DNA of 64,000 nucleotides from Salticus scenicus (taxonomy: Eukaryota > Arthropoda > Arachnida > Araneae > Salticidae), in contig OZ005661.1 in assembly GCA_963930645.1 (NCBI GenBank), positions 194,469,532 through 194,533,531 on the forward strand, given 5' to 3'. A program made the position numbers and the translations under genes. A model generated the notes under the pieces. It had not been told where the DNA came from and did no database searches. It saw nothing but the letters and a program-made list of their open reading frames with translations. Positions 33,186-43,482 of the stretch are shown in pieces (the first letter of the stretch is position 1; every line of letters begins with the position of its first letter).

Positions 33186-34547
33186 TTTTCTGATTTCCAA
33201 TTTTTAAAAATCTGTAATGAGGGATAATGTTTGTATTTGAAATAGCTTACATATCAGATTTTAATCTCATAGCTAAATTATTACTATAGAAACCATTAAA
33301 AAAAAAAAAAAATTGATTTTTGATAGGATTTGTCTTTATTCCCTACTATTGCGCATGCGCTAGGAATTTCAAACTCTTCAAGTACTCTAACCGTGGTAAT
33401 AAGCCACAACTGTGCCAAATTTTGTTGAAATCGGTTAAATGATTTAGGAGGAGTTGTAAAATATACATACGCACCCGTATGAAAGGACTAATATTGATGT
33501 AAATATTATTATATTTTAAATTTTTGTTTAAATGATTAAATAGAAAGATTATTAATTATTTAGTTAAAATACGAATGAATATGGGTTGAAACCAGTAAAT
33601 ATATATAAAACAGATCATTTTTCAAAACATCTTCGTATTGATATTCTCACAGAAATTTGTGCAATTTGAATACATTTTTTCTCAATAAATTATTATTATT
33701 TTTTTTAAATACAATTTTCCACTCGTAGACTGTATTTTCAACATTAAATTATATTTTTTAATCTATATATTTAAGAAATATTGCTAGTATTAATTTGCAA
33801 CATCATTTTCTTAGAGAGTTTTTGGATTTAAACATCTATTATTTTAAGTTAAATAATCATTAAACATTGGCTAGTGCAATTTGTTCACGAAAATTTATTT
33901 GTTTATATGCGTTTGTTTATTTATTATTTAATTTTTACTTATATTACAGTCTGTTAGATACGCTAACTTATCGCAAAAATCTTTTACACTTATATATATA
34001 TATATATTTTTTTTTTGAAATTTTTTTCGTGCATTATGTTTTAACAAATATATTTTTAAGACATAAATTACACAAAAATAAAAAATAAAAATTAATATTT
34101 CTAATTTTTACACCGAACAAATTTAAAGCACTTTTGCGTACATATTTTATTTAAATTATGATAGTTTTATTATTTACAACATTTTCATAATAGATACCTT
34201 TTGTAAACACAGGAGAACTTCTCAAAGTTTTGCAAAAGTAAAACCATAAAATGTTACAACAATGAAGGAAAGATAACACGTTCCAAATCCCTACAGAAAA
34301 TCTGAAATAAAGGAGTCTAAACACTGTCTTGTCATGCGAATCATGGAACTAAACTAAAATTCTTTTGTGAAATGAATGCTACTTAACTGAACTAAGTAAA
34401 TAGTTAAAGGCGTAATGAACACGTTAGCAGTGTATGCGAGAAATTTCAAATCCCTTTAGAGATAGAAATTTCGTTTTGCAGTTGAATGAAAATTCTGTGA
34501 CATTTGTATTGAGAATATTCTGAAAACAAGGGTAAAAGTAAGGAATT

Positions 34548-34581
<34 letters not shown>

Positions 34582-34705
34582 CATTAAACTAATAACTGGA
34601 TTTTAATAAATGACCTATTCTTTAAACTCTAGCTTAAATTTCTAATTGTGTTAGGTTTGAAAATTTAAATACCTGTTACTATTTCTAAAATATTAAAACT
34701 TACAA
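33186..34705. other. AT-rich stretch; one repeat-like ending
   Basis: At 33405-33480 the phrase GCCAAATTTTGTTGAAATC then GGTTAAATGATTTAGGAGG and ACATACGCACC resembles ends of old dispersed arthropod repeats. (AT)n at 33991-34006 and an A run of about 29 at 34552-34580. No gene recognised. Confidence 0.45.
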
Positions 34706-34978
34706 CACTGTTAAAAAGGGTTTCTTAAAAATGAGCTAAATTGTCTCAAAAGTAGCTCCGAAACATTATATACTTAAATTTGAAAACCCATGTATTCATT
34801 TTTGAGTGTATTGACCCGTCACACATGGGGATATTGGGATTCTTATTGGTCAACCCCATTTTTGAGCATGTCAGTATACTTAAAAATGAGTACATGGGTT
34901 TTCAAATTTAAGTGTATATTGTTTCGGAGCTATTTTGAGACAATTTAGCTCATTTTTAAGAAACTATTTTTAACAGTG
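34706..34978. mobile_element. 273-bp foldback MITE
   Basis: The outer ends CACTGTTAAAAAGGGTTTC and GAAACTATTTTTAACAGTG are inverted. Complementarity then continues almost without break for about 105 bp per arm, including ATGAGCTAAATTGTCTC against GAGACAATTTAGCTCAT and GAAAACCCATGTA against TACATGGGTTTTC. The unpaired loop (about 34810-34870) is unrelated to Pal212. No obvious target duplication (flanks ACAA and AACG), so the superfamily is open. No coding capacity. Confidence 0.85.
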
Positions 34979-35087
34979 AACGATCTAATTATGCTATATT
35001 TTGTAATACATTTAAGTATGGATCTAACATGTGTTAGGAAAATGGTGATTTGAATGCAATATGTCCCTCTAAAGTTAAAATAAGCAT

Positions 35088-35401
35088 GCTGCTGAATTTT
35101 AGACGAAAATAAGAAATGAGGATGCAGGAAGGAAAATAAAAAAAGTGCATCTGTTAATACGTTCAGTCGGTAACAAAAGTGTCCGAACACTACCAAAGAT
35201 TCCTATGTAATAAAATGATACTTTTAAAAAATTAAAGAACACGCTTTTATAGAAATGTGAACTAAAAATAACATAATGAAGGGATTATTATTAATTTAGA
35301 ATTAATTTAGAATTAATTAGTATGTTGCTGAATTATAGACGAAAATAAAGGAAGAGGATAATATAGAAAAGAAAATATAAAAATTCTGCTGTTAATACTT
35401 T
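35088..35401. repeat. Local duplication with a truncated Pal212 between the copies
   Basis: GCATGCTGCTGAATTTTAG then ACGAAAATAAG..GAGGATG..GTTAATACG (35088-35160) recurs as GTATGTTGCTGAATTATAG then ACGAAAATAAAG..GAGGATA..GTTAATACT (35320-35398). Directly after the first copy come about 49 bp of a Pal212 left arm (35164-35212: CAGTCGGTAACAAAAGTG onward) with no right arm and no TA. It is a truncated or rearranged MITE. Confidence 0.65.
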
Positions 35402-35668
35402 ACGTGTAAAGCAACAAAATAAGTAATGCAAATTCTTAGCTTTTCTCTTACTAAAACAAACAGTATAAAAGCGGACGCCAAAACTTATTATTTACACTTT
35501 AAAATTATTAAAGTAGCATCTCTTGTGCTCGTATAATAATTCCGTCTAATTTTAAAAATAAGAAAATTATTCCTACGGTAAAAAATACTTCACTAAAATT
35601 TAAAATTTAAACTGTATGAAAACATCGTTGCTCTCTTTATTCTATTCTATTTCTTCAAAAAAAAAAAA

Positions 35669-35706
<38 letters not shown>

Positions 35707-36479
35707 TAATAATAATAATGGATGCCACACGCACCACATAATCTTTACATTTTAACAAATTTTGAAGATAGTACGCGATCATATTTTACATAAAAATTAA
35801 AGCATTAAATTCATTTAACTCTTTTTTTTTTTCTTTGACATATTGTTCAGCACGTGAAATTACAAAAAATAGAGGATACATAATAAACAAATTTATACAA
35901 TGAAATTCAAAGTGGCTCAGTTATAACATTACGTATGATTTGATAAATATATTTTTAAAAAATATATGTAAGTTAAATATCTAATGCTACATTTAGAAAC
36001 TGAGATATGATGAATTATCTTTATTTTTCCTTATCAGTAGGAACCATTAAAATAATACCTTGAAATATGATGAATTGACCTATAGCAAATGTTACACAAA
36101 TTCAATATAATGTTACATGTTTTTTTTTAAGCATATATACGATAATACTGTATCTAAGAATGTGATTTAAACTAATTTTGTTACCATCATTTCCTTACGG
36201 AAGTCTTTCACGCATTTTTACGCTTTTTTTTTTTTTTGTGTGTGTGTGTGTGTGATTGAATAGGATAGGTTTTTATTATAAGAAAACGCCTGTAGCAAAC
36301 GAAAATCAGCAGTCACAATCCTTCATGCCCGGAAATTATATCAATATTAAAAACACTTGTTTTGATATTATTTTTTTGGAGAGCATATATTATAACAAAA
36401 CAAATACACTTTCATTTGTTTTTCTAAGAGCAAATTTAATGTATTTTCAAAACTTCACCAAGGAATTCCCGCTTGCAAT
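35402..36479. other. AT-rich stretch without recognised gene
   Basis: Contains a perfect (AAT)n/(ATT)n inverted pair at 35671-35718 that would form a hairpin, a T run at 35823-35832 and (TG)n at 36237-36254. A 94-codon open frame at 36256-36540 overlaps family C and has no domain. Confidence 0.5.
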
Positions 36480-37100
36480 TAAAATAGGCACAATCTATGA
36501 CACCCGATTTTTTTCCCCCACTGTATTGGATGTTATGTGATTTGATGCGCTGAATTCAGATATGATTGTCTTTTTTTTCCTATCCCGTAAGGAATTTTCT
36601 TTAAGTAAGGTCAAAGATCGGACGATTTAATCTAAAAACTATAAGAAATTCGAACCAATTTTTGTGTAAAATACTTTAAAATCGACTATTATTTACACTT
36701 TAACTTTTAAATGTGTTTCTATTCGTCAAAGTTCCTTTTAGAGCATTTTACTTTCGGCACGGTTTGAAAACTTTGCTGGGCGGCGGGGATTCTCTATATC
36801 CATTATCCAACAACAATCTGCTAACTTGTTAACCCCTCCCGACGACCCTGATACGTTCTCTACATTTCTTTGGTGTTTTGGGGAAATAGCTCTCCTTATT
36901 CTTCACACACATCACTCAGATTTTTCGGTAAATAACCTAGATGGGAGTAGTAAAAGTGAAGTTTTAGACACACAGTCCCACTTTTTTGTCAAAATTGTAC
37001 GCTATGGAAATTTTTGAAAAGATTTTCCTTAATCAGCATTCAAAAATACAATAGAAAAACATATCACCTTCCAGAAGAAAATTTCATTTTCGACCTGTAT
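36480..37100 (+). repeat. Dispersed repeat family C, copy 2
   Basis: Collinear with the reverse complement of 14385-15000. The most conserved part is 36788-37060 (GGGGATTCTCTATATCC, CAACAACAATCTGCTAAC, TTTTTTGTCAAAATTGTACG). Its boundary at about 37100 is followed after 24 bp by a family D fragment. Confidence 0.75.
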
Positions 37101-37123
37101 AATCTTACTTAACAAATAATAGG

Positions 37124-37174
37124 GTAGGTGCTCCAGTGATTGGCATGCTCCAGTAATTGGCATCTATCCCGAAA
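37124..37174 (+). repeat. Family D fragment cut by a Helitron-like element
   Basis: GGTGCTCCAGTGATTGGC then ATGCTCCAGTAATTGGC and CTATCCCGAAA match 17453-17505 closely and stop exactly where TCTATATAAATAAAG begins. The family D sequence of the other copy continues differently, so a new element starts here. Confidence 0.75.
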
Positions 37175-38385
37175 TCTATATAAATAAAGATAAGTGTCTG
37201 TGTGTGTGTCTGTGTGTGTATCTGCGCTCTGGTGCTCACACTACTAATTGCAGAGCCTCCAAATTTGGCATATAGGTACCTGGGACCATGCAGGTGTGCA
37301 CCTCATCGAGATTTTTTCGAATTTCGAATTTGAATTTTTTTAAATTAATGCTTTTTCGAATTTAAATATTGGCTTCAATGTTTCATTGTTCAGAAATTTG
37401 TTTCGTTTTAAAAGTCTGCGTATCTTAACAACGGCTATTAAACTATTTATTTATTTGAATTCATTTGAAGATGAAATCTTTTTTATTATATTTATTGAAA
37501 TCAAATAGTTATACACATACAGTAGAAAAAATTAAACATATTAAATTTTTAGATTTTGGCATATAGGTACCTGGGTCCCTGCAAGTGTGCACCTAATCGA
37601 GATTTTTTCGAATTTTGAATTTGAATTTATTAAATTAATGTTTTTTCGATTTTAAATATTGGCTTCTTTGTTTCATTTTTCATAAATTTAATATTTTGCT
37701 TCAATCGTCAGCGTATCTTAGCAACGGCTATGACGCAACTTATTTTTATATAATACATTCATTTAAAGACGATATACATATATATATATATATTTTTTTT
37801 TTTGGAAATAAAATTGTAATGCAGTAGAAAAAATTAAGTATAATTAATAGTTTTAATTTTAAAAACGTTTTTATAACAGTTACGTTTAAGTTTTTATAGT
37901 AGACCAACTTCTTATTTTTCATTTTTTAATTAATTCTTTTAAAAGAAAAAACTTTTTTTTTTTTTTTTTAATTATTATTTACAGTATTTATCGGGAAAAA
38001 TGGAAGTACATACATAGCAAAAAGGATTAAATTGATTAAAATTTATTTGTTTATATATATATATATATATATATTAATCTACTTTTTATTTTTATTTATT
38101 TTATTACATTGGTCGAAATCAAATCGTAATATAGTGTAAATAGCATGGGCTATAAAATACATGGTTCAAAACTAAAATATTTAATAGATTCTGAGATACA
38201 GTCATCTTTAAAATCGTAGTTCTTAAATAGTAGCGGATCTTTCCTGTCGTCGATAAATATCCAGATTAAAGTGCCTGAGAAAGATCTTTCTGCAGGCATG
38301 GGAAACCTAGACCTGATGCAGTGCGGGAGGGAAAAGAGCTGCCGTAAACAGCGAGTACCCGAAGCGAGGTTTGAAGCAATTTTAG
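37175..38385 (+). mobile_element. Helitron-like non-autonomous element (tentative)
   Basis: It begins TCTATATAAATAAAGATAAG followed by (GTGTCTGT)n, a 5' terminus I recall from arthropod Helitron-type elements, and it sits after an A with no target duplication. Inside, a ~290-bp unit is tandemly duplicated: TTTGGCATATAGGTACCTGG recurs at 37263 and 37556 with the following GTGTGCACCT and GAGATTTTTTCGAATTT. Near the right edge lies AGCGAGTACCCGAAGCGAGG, a hairpin-capable GC-rich segment of the kind near Helitron 3' ends. A clear CTRR end is missing; TTAG at 38382-38385 is the nearest. No rep/helicase gene. Confidence 0.5.
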
Positions 38386-39019
38386 TTTAATAAAACTCAT
38401 TCGCTGTTTTTTTTTTTTTTTTTTTTTTTTATGTAAGAATCATATAAAAAATTTAAATTTATAGTTATTAAAATTGAATATTAAGAAAACTCAAACCAGC
38501 TTCATTACATTTTATATCATTTCTATACATTTGTTTTATGACGTATATCTAATGTTACATAAGTTAAAGCAGTATTTAATAAGTTATACCTAAAATCGAC
38601 ACACACACTTTTTTTTTTTTTAAGTTAAACTTAAATGATAGTTCAACTACATCCCTTGAAACAGAGCGCAAGTTATTGAGTGTTGATTAATTTCATTTAT
38701 TTGTTTATTTTTACTTAAAAGAAAAATAATTTATTTGAGAGTTTATTAAGTAAATTCGACATGCTAGAAATAGTTCTCACTAAAACTGATAAATTTATTT
38801 ATTTTGAAATAGATTTATTTTAACTGAATTGTTATCTGTTGGTATTTTAAAATAAACATAATAACTACTACATGGAATAAAATATTATTATTTGTCACTT
38901 GATTTTTCAATGTGGAAAACAACAAAATCAGCAATGAAAAACGTTTTGCTAAAATAGACTGAACAAAAATTTACACATCTTTATAAAAACCTACAATTTC
39001 TGTGTACATGTTAGTTAGC

Positions 39020-39055
<36 letters not shown>

Positions 39056-39085
39056 AAAATGTTTAAACTATCCAAGGACCAATTC
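38386..39085. other. AT-rich stretch without recognised gene
   Basis: T run at 38407-38430 and A run at 39024-39052. Nothing else recognised. Confidence 0.5.
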
Positions 39086-39089
39086 AACG

Positions 39090-39727
39090 TGTGACGAACG
39101 AAATGTCGTCGCCATCCATTAATTAAAATTGAAGCTGAAACTTGCTTAATTACTTAATAAAGTTATGAAATAACATAAAGTCAGATATATAAAAATAAAT
39201 GAGCTTTTATTTGTGTTAAACAAAAAGGCGGGCGTTGGACTTTAATTATATATAATATCTTTATAAATTTCAATGGGCAGCCTTCTGAAATACTTTTAAC
39301 TTTACTTAACTAACCACCAATAAATTTAACTACTTCATTTAACTTCATTCACCCTCGCGGCTCAGTAACTTTTCGATAGCGGGAAGATTCCCTGGCTCCG
39401 CTATCTACTCGAATTACTAACTCCTGCTATAGCCGCCAACAACTAACTTCCCACTCACTTACTTCCAACTAACCTTCAACTAATTCCCCTCCAACTCATT
39501 CTCTTATTCTCCTTCCAACTAACTCTCAAAAGCAATCTTCCTTCTCCTTCTATATCAATCACTTTCAAAAATACTTTATAAAATTAACATATCGCGGATT
39601 ACAATTTCATTTTAGGATGAGAACTAACTCTATTACTCTACTGAATCCTAAATTCTTCGCATTCATGTTTTACTCGTAAAGTGCGAATCTTAATTGTAGC
39701 ATTATGCTAATATACTACTACCTCACA
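39090..39727 (-). repeat. 3' LTR (left in window)
   Basis: TGTGACGAACGAAATGTCG ... CTACCTCACA. It is collinear with the right LTR over its whole length with scattered substitutions and a few small indels. The shared segment CTAACTCCTGCTATAGCC lies at 39419-39436. On the minus strand AATAAA-like signals and TATATATAA stretches are present, but I cannot assign U3/R/U5 firmly. Confidence 0.88.
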
Positions 39728-39745
39728 GTTCCTCCCCAAAAGAAA
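39728..39745 (-). other. Polypurine tract next to 3' LTR
   Basis: On the minus strand CTTTTGGGGAGGAAC lies immediately before the LTR start TGTGAGG, the expected place and composition of the plus-strand primer of an LTR retroelement. Confidence 0.65.
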
Positions 39746-40867
39746 AATTTTTACGTAAAAATCCCCAACGGGTTTTTACCCGTGAAAATTTTAAAGTAAA
39801 ACAATGCTAAGTTAATTGAAAAATAACCGCAGTTACTTACTGCTAAAATTAAACTGCATAAGACTTTAGAGAAAACAGAAAGGGGGGAAACTTAAATTAG
39901 ACTGCCCAATAATAACTATCTGCTTTTAAAATGTAATAAGGAAAAAAAATTTAAGAGTACAGGGCCAAAAAACCGGACACTTAGGTTTTTAAAAATGTTT
40001 CTTATTATGCTCAATCTAAGTCGCTTTACACCAGAAAACCGTTTGTACTCAATTTAGTTAACTAGAAGTCCAACGTATTACAATAGGGGAATTACAGATC
40101 AACTTTCCTTACATGGAAAGGAGAAAAAAAATTTTGAATCTAAAAAAAAATTTAGTACAAAAAGGATCACCAAACAGCAAATGCGATCATTTATCATTCA
40201 ATTTAACTTGTGCAAAATGATAGTAAAAAGAAAGTCTTTATTTCAGATGTTCATCAAAAAAAAATTTCCAGTTTTCTATTAGTTTTATTGACCAAAAAAA
40301 CTTGCTACTTCTTCATTCATCTGAAGGTCAGTCTTGACCCAGAAAACAGCTTGAGAGTGCCAAAAAAAATATTTTTCAGTTGTCCACTATGATTTATCTT
40401 GAAAGAGATCCGCTGTTGGCACGCTTCCAAAAAATACTTCCTTCAAAAAATTATCAGTCTTCATTGCAAAAGTAACATTTGTAGAAAACAGATTGGACTT
40501 CGGATTAAGAGTCAGGATAAGCAACTGGACCTCAAATTTCTAAAATTAAAACTCTTTTTAACGTATAAATTAAAAAAGGACGTGAACTACACTTGTATAT
40601 AAATGACATAATAAGTAAGACATAATAAGTAAGATAAATGACATAATAATTGTATAGATAAGCAATATTTCAGCTAGGTATTTGCATAAGGAAAACTAAA
40701 TTGTTAGTGTAGTAAGGTTAGTTGTTAAACGCGAATTTACATGCAAAATAGCTTTAAAAAAATTATTTTAACCCCATATTAATATATACATAAATCTCTT
40801 AGTGAAAATGCAATAGTTTACAACAAGAAATATTCATTTTATACAATGTACGACATTTAGAAAAACA

Positions 40868-41215
40868 TAGATAAGGATACAAAATATTTCAAAAAGGTTT
40901 GTCAAAACTGCCGTTGTTGGCTAGGAAATAAAAAAGTATTAGAGTATATACATATAGATAATGTCAAAAACTAGAGAGAAAGTTTATATACAAAAAGGTA
41001 AGAAAATTTATCGTACTAATCACTGCAGGTATGGCTAAAACAGAAAACATTTAAGTACATACATATAGATCATTCAAAAAACGAAAGGGGGGAAAATTTA
41101 TATAAAAATTTTCAAAAAGATTTTTTACCAAAAACTGCCGGTGTTGGCTAGGAATTAAAAAAAAGAAACATTAACGTACATACATGCATATATTATATAC
41201 AGAAAAAAAAAATAT
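40868..41215. repeat. Tandem ~115-bp repeat inside the LTR element
   Basis: Three units start near AAACTGCCGTTGTTGGCTAG (40907), CACTGCAGGTATGGCTAAAA (41021) and AAACTGCCGGTGTTGGCTAG (41134). Each is followed by GTACATACATATAGAT-type sequence. It lies in the part of the internal region where pol would be expected and has no open frame. Confidence 0.7.
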
Positions 41216-41325
41216 GACATGTAAACAATACATGAAATTTCGAGAGTTAAAGTTCATGCTATAACTTTAAATTTTGACTTTTGATTTTTTAGAAAGTTCA
41301 TCTCTTTCAGATAATGATTGAAAGT

Positions 41326-42786
41326 TCAAATGGCTTTAATACATGTCCTAGATTTTATAACTGATGTGATAGAAATGCACTTTACAATGGAAAAAATAAT
41401 TAACCATAGCACTTGACAGATTGGTTCCTTGATATCAGCAAAATCAGATGTGCGTGTCAGACTGTCTTGTGGAATTGCTGTTGAGCTTTCAGCGCTGGTA
41501 GCTTGTAGAGCGGAGTCCGGCATCAGAGAGGCACTTTTCTGGGACGGACTCGAGCCCGGTACCTTGTCACTGTCTACAGTTCCTTGAAAAGGTTCCGCTC
41601 GCTCTCTACTCGTTGAGATCGAGGTCCTGGAGGGCTTACAAGCTTTCAAACCTTTCGCTTCCTTAGAGGAAATTGCGACATTTTCTTGTATTTTAGGCGG
41701 CGTGTCATTTAAACTTGCGACCCAGTTATTTGACTTTTTTGTTCGATTTACGACTTTATCGTTGCATTTATGGACTATATGTGCAGAACTAAAATTAGTT
41801 AACACTGGCACTCTGCATTTTGAACTGTAGTGCTTTCATTTACATTGACTAGTAGATTTTCTTCAAAATTAGTTACGAGATCTTTAGAAGCACAGTGGAT
41901 AAACTTTTCAATTTCTTGTACCACAGTTTCTGTGAAATTAACAAAATCGGCTGACTTGACTGTTTTTCAATGGGAATTATCAGGAGATGAATTTAAATCA
42001 CTAGAAAAGTTAGCCGCAACATTTATTAATTTGTCACTGTCGGTCCGTTACGGTTTCAGCGGCCACAGTTATTTTAGTTGTATTAATTTCAATTTCTGTT
42101 ACCCGAGCTTCAGTTACATTTGATATTTCGGCTTGAACCGGTTCAGCATTTAAATGCGAATGAGGGATATATGAAGCTTGAACAGTAGAATTTAGCTGAA
42201 CATTCGTTTCACTTAAAGCAAGGGATTGATTTACACCGTTAGATTCAATCGTATTTTCCTTTTCAACTGTCGTCGCTACGCTAGATATTTTATCGGATTT
42301 TTCATCCGTAGCTAAATTCTGAATAACAGACGTAAATTTGTCTGTATCGCTGTTTGCAAGCGAAATTTGCTCATTTGGTTTAACTTGTGTTTGACTTTTG
42401 TCACAAGAAATAACGTTTTTGTCGTCAGTTTGAGGTTTATTTAAATTAATCGAGCTTGCTTCCTGCGACTTAATAACTTCTTGCGGTTTTTCCACTGGCT
42501 TTATTACCGCTTCCCACTGACGTTCGTGAGGGGGGAGGGAGCGGTCATGCTCCAATCGTAATCTATCATACCAAGTGGCAAAGAGATCGATAACTTTGCG
42601 TTTTAAATCGTCATACGTTGGATTTGAGCCAAGTGAATGGCAGACGATTAATTTATGCCTCTGTCGTGGTTCACCTGTTAAGGAATATGCTAACCAAGCA
42701 TATTTTTTGGATAGATCAATGTTATAAAAGTTAAAAAAAATATTCAAGCTTCTCAAAAAATTGAAGCACACTCGTGGTGCTGTCAA
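41326..42786 (-). pseudogene. Broken gag-position frame of the LTR element
   Basis: An ATG at 42786, 48 bp inside the 5' LTR, opens 250 codons ending at 42034. After a one-base shift the frame continues about 75 codons (SDKLINVAANF onward) with one internal stop, and after another shift 161 codons run to 41326. Together about 480 codons cover the place gag would occupy. The first ~90 residues are structured (KYAWLAYSLTGEPRQRHKL, HERQWEAVIKPVEKP). The rest is Ser/Thr/Asn/Glu-rich and likely disordered. No CCHC zinc knuckle or protease motif is seen. I infer gag from position only. An accessory structural protein is an alternative. Confidence 0.6.
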
Positions 42787-42811
42787 AAAATACTTGCTCG
42801 GGGGGGAGGGG

Positions 42812-42834
42812 ATTCGAGCAAATTTGGACGCCAG
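42812..42834 (-). other. Candidate primer binding site
   Basis: On the minus strand TGGCGTCCAAATTTGC starts one base after the end of the 5' LTR. TGG at this position is the usual complement of a tRNA 3' CCA. The matching tRNA was not identified. Confidence 0.55.
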
Positions 42835-43478
42835 TGTGACGAACGATTTCTCGTCGCCATCCTCATTTAACTTTAAGTTGAATGCTGAAACTTCCTTAAT
42901 TACTTAATAAAGTTATGAAATATCAGAAAGTTAGATTTATAAAAATAAATGAGCTTTTATTTGAGCTTAAACAAAAAGGCGGGCGTTGGACTTTAATTAT
43001 ATATAATATCTTTATAAATTTCAATGGGCAACCTTCTTAAATACTTTTAACTTTACTTAACTAACCACCAATAAATTTAACTACTACATTTAACTTCATT
43101 CACCCTCGCGGCTCAGTAACTTTTCGATAGCGGGAGGATTCCCTGGCACCGCTATCTACTCGAATTACTAACTCCTGCTATAGCCACCAACAACCAACTT
43201 CCCACCCACTTACTTCCAACGAACCTTCAACTAATTCCCCTCCAACTCACTCTCTTATTCTCCTTCCAACTAACTCTCAAAAGCAATCTTCCTTCTCCTT
43301 TTATATCAATCACTTTCAAAAATACTTTATAAATTTAACATATCGCGGATTACAATTTCATTTTAGGATGAGAACTAACTCTATTACTCTACTGAATCCT
43401 AAATTCTTCGCATTCATGTTTTACTCGCAAAATGCGAATCTTAATTGTAGCATTACGCTAATATACTACTACCTCACA
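42835..43478 (-). repeat. 5' LTR (right in window)
   Basis: TGTGACGAACGATTTCTCG ... CTACCTCACA. Partner of 39090-39727. The two differ by scattered substitutions and short indels (for example ACTTCATTTAAC against ACTACATTTAAC), so the insertion is not brand new. Confidence 0.88.
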
Positions 43479-43482
43479 AACG

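Larger units (their letters stand above)
39086..43482 (-). mobile_element. LTR retrotransposon, non-autonomous, with AACG target duplication
   Basis: The element proper (39090-43478) is bounded by two similar ~640-bp LTRs in direct orientation and flanked by AACG on both sides (39086-39089 and 43479-43482). Minus orientation follows from the polypurine-like CTTTTGGGGAGGAAC abutting the left LTR and from the gag-position frame that starts beside the right LTR. On the minus strand the LTR starts TGTGAGG and ends TCGTCACA. The internal region is only 3.1 kb and holds no reverse transcriptase, RNase H or integrase motif that I can find. A 4-bp duplication is compatible with Ty3/gypsy-type integration, but the class is not proven. 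Confidence 0.88.

Noticed and set aside
40210..40602. Two plus-strand frames inside the LTR element
   Set aside because: Opposite to the element's orientation, Lys-rich and without any retroelement motif.
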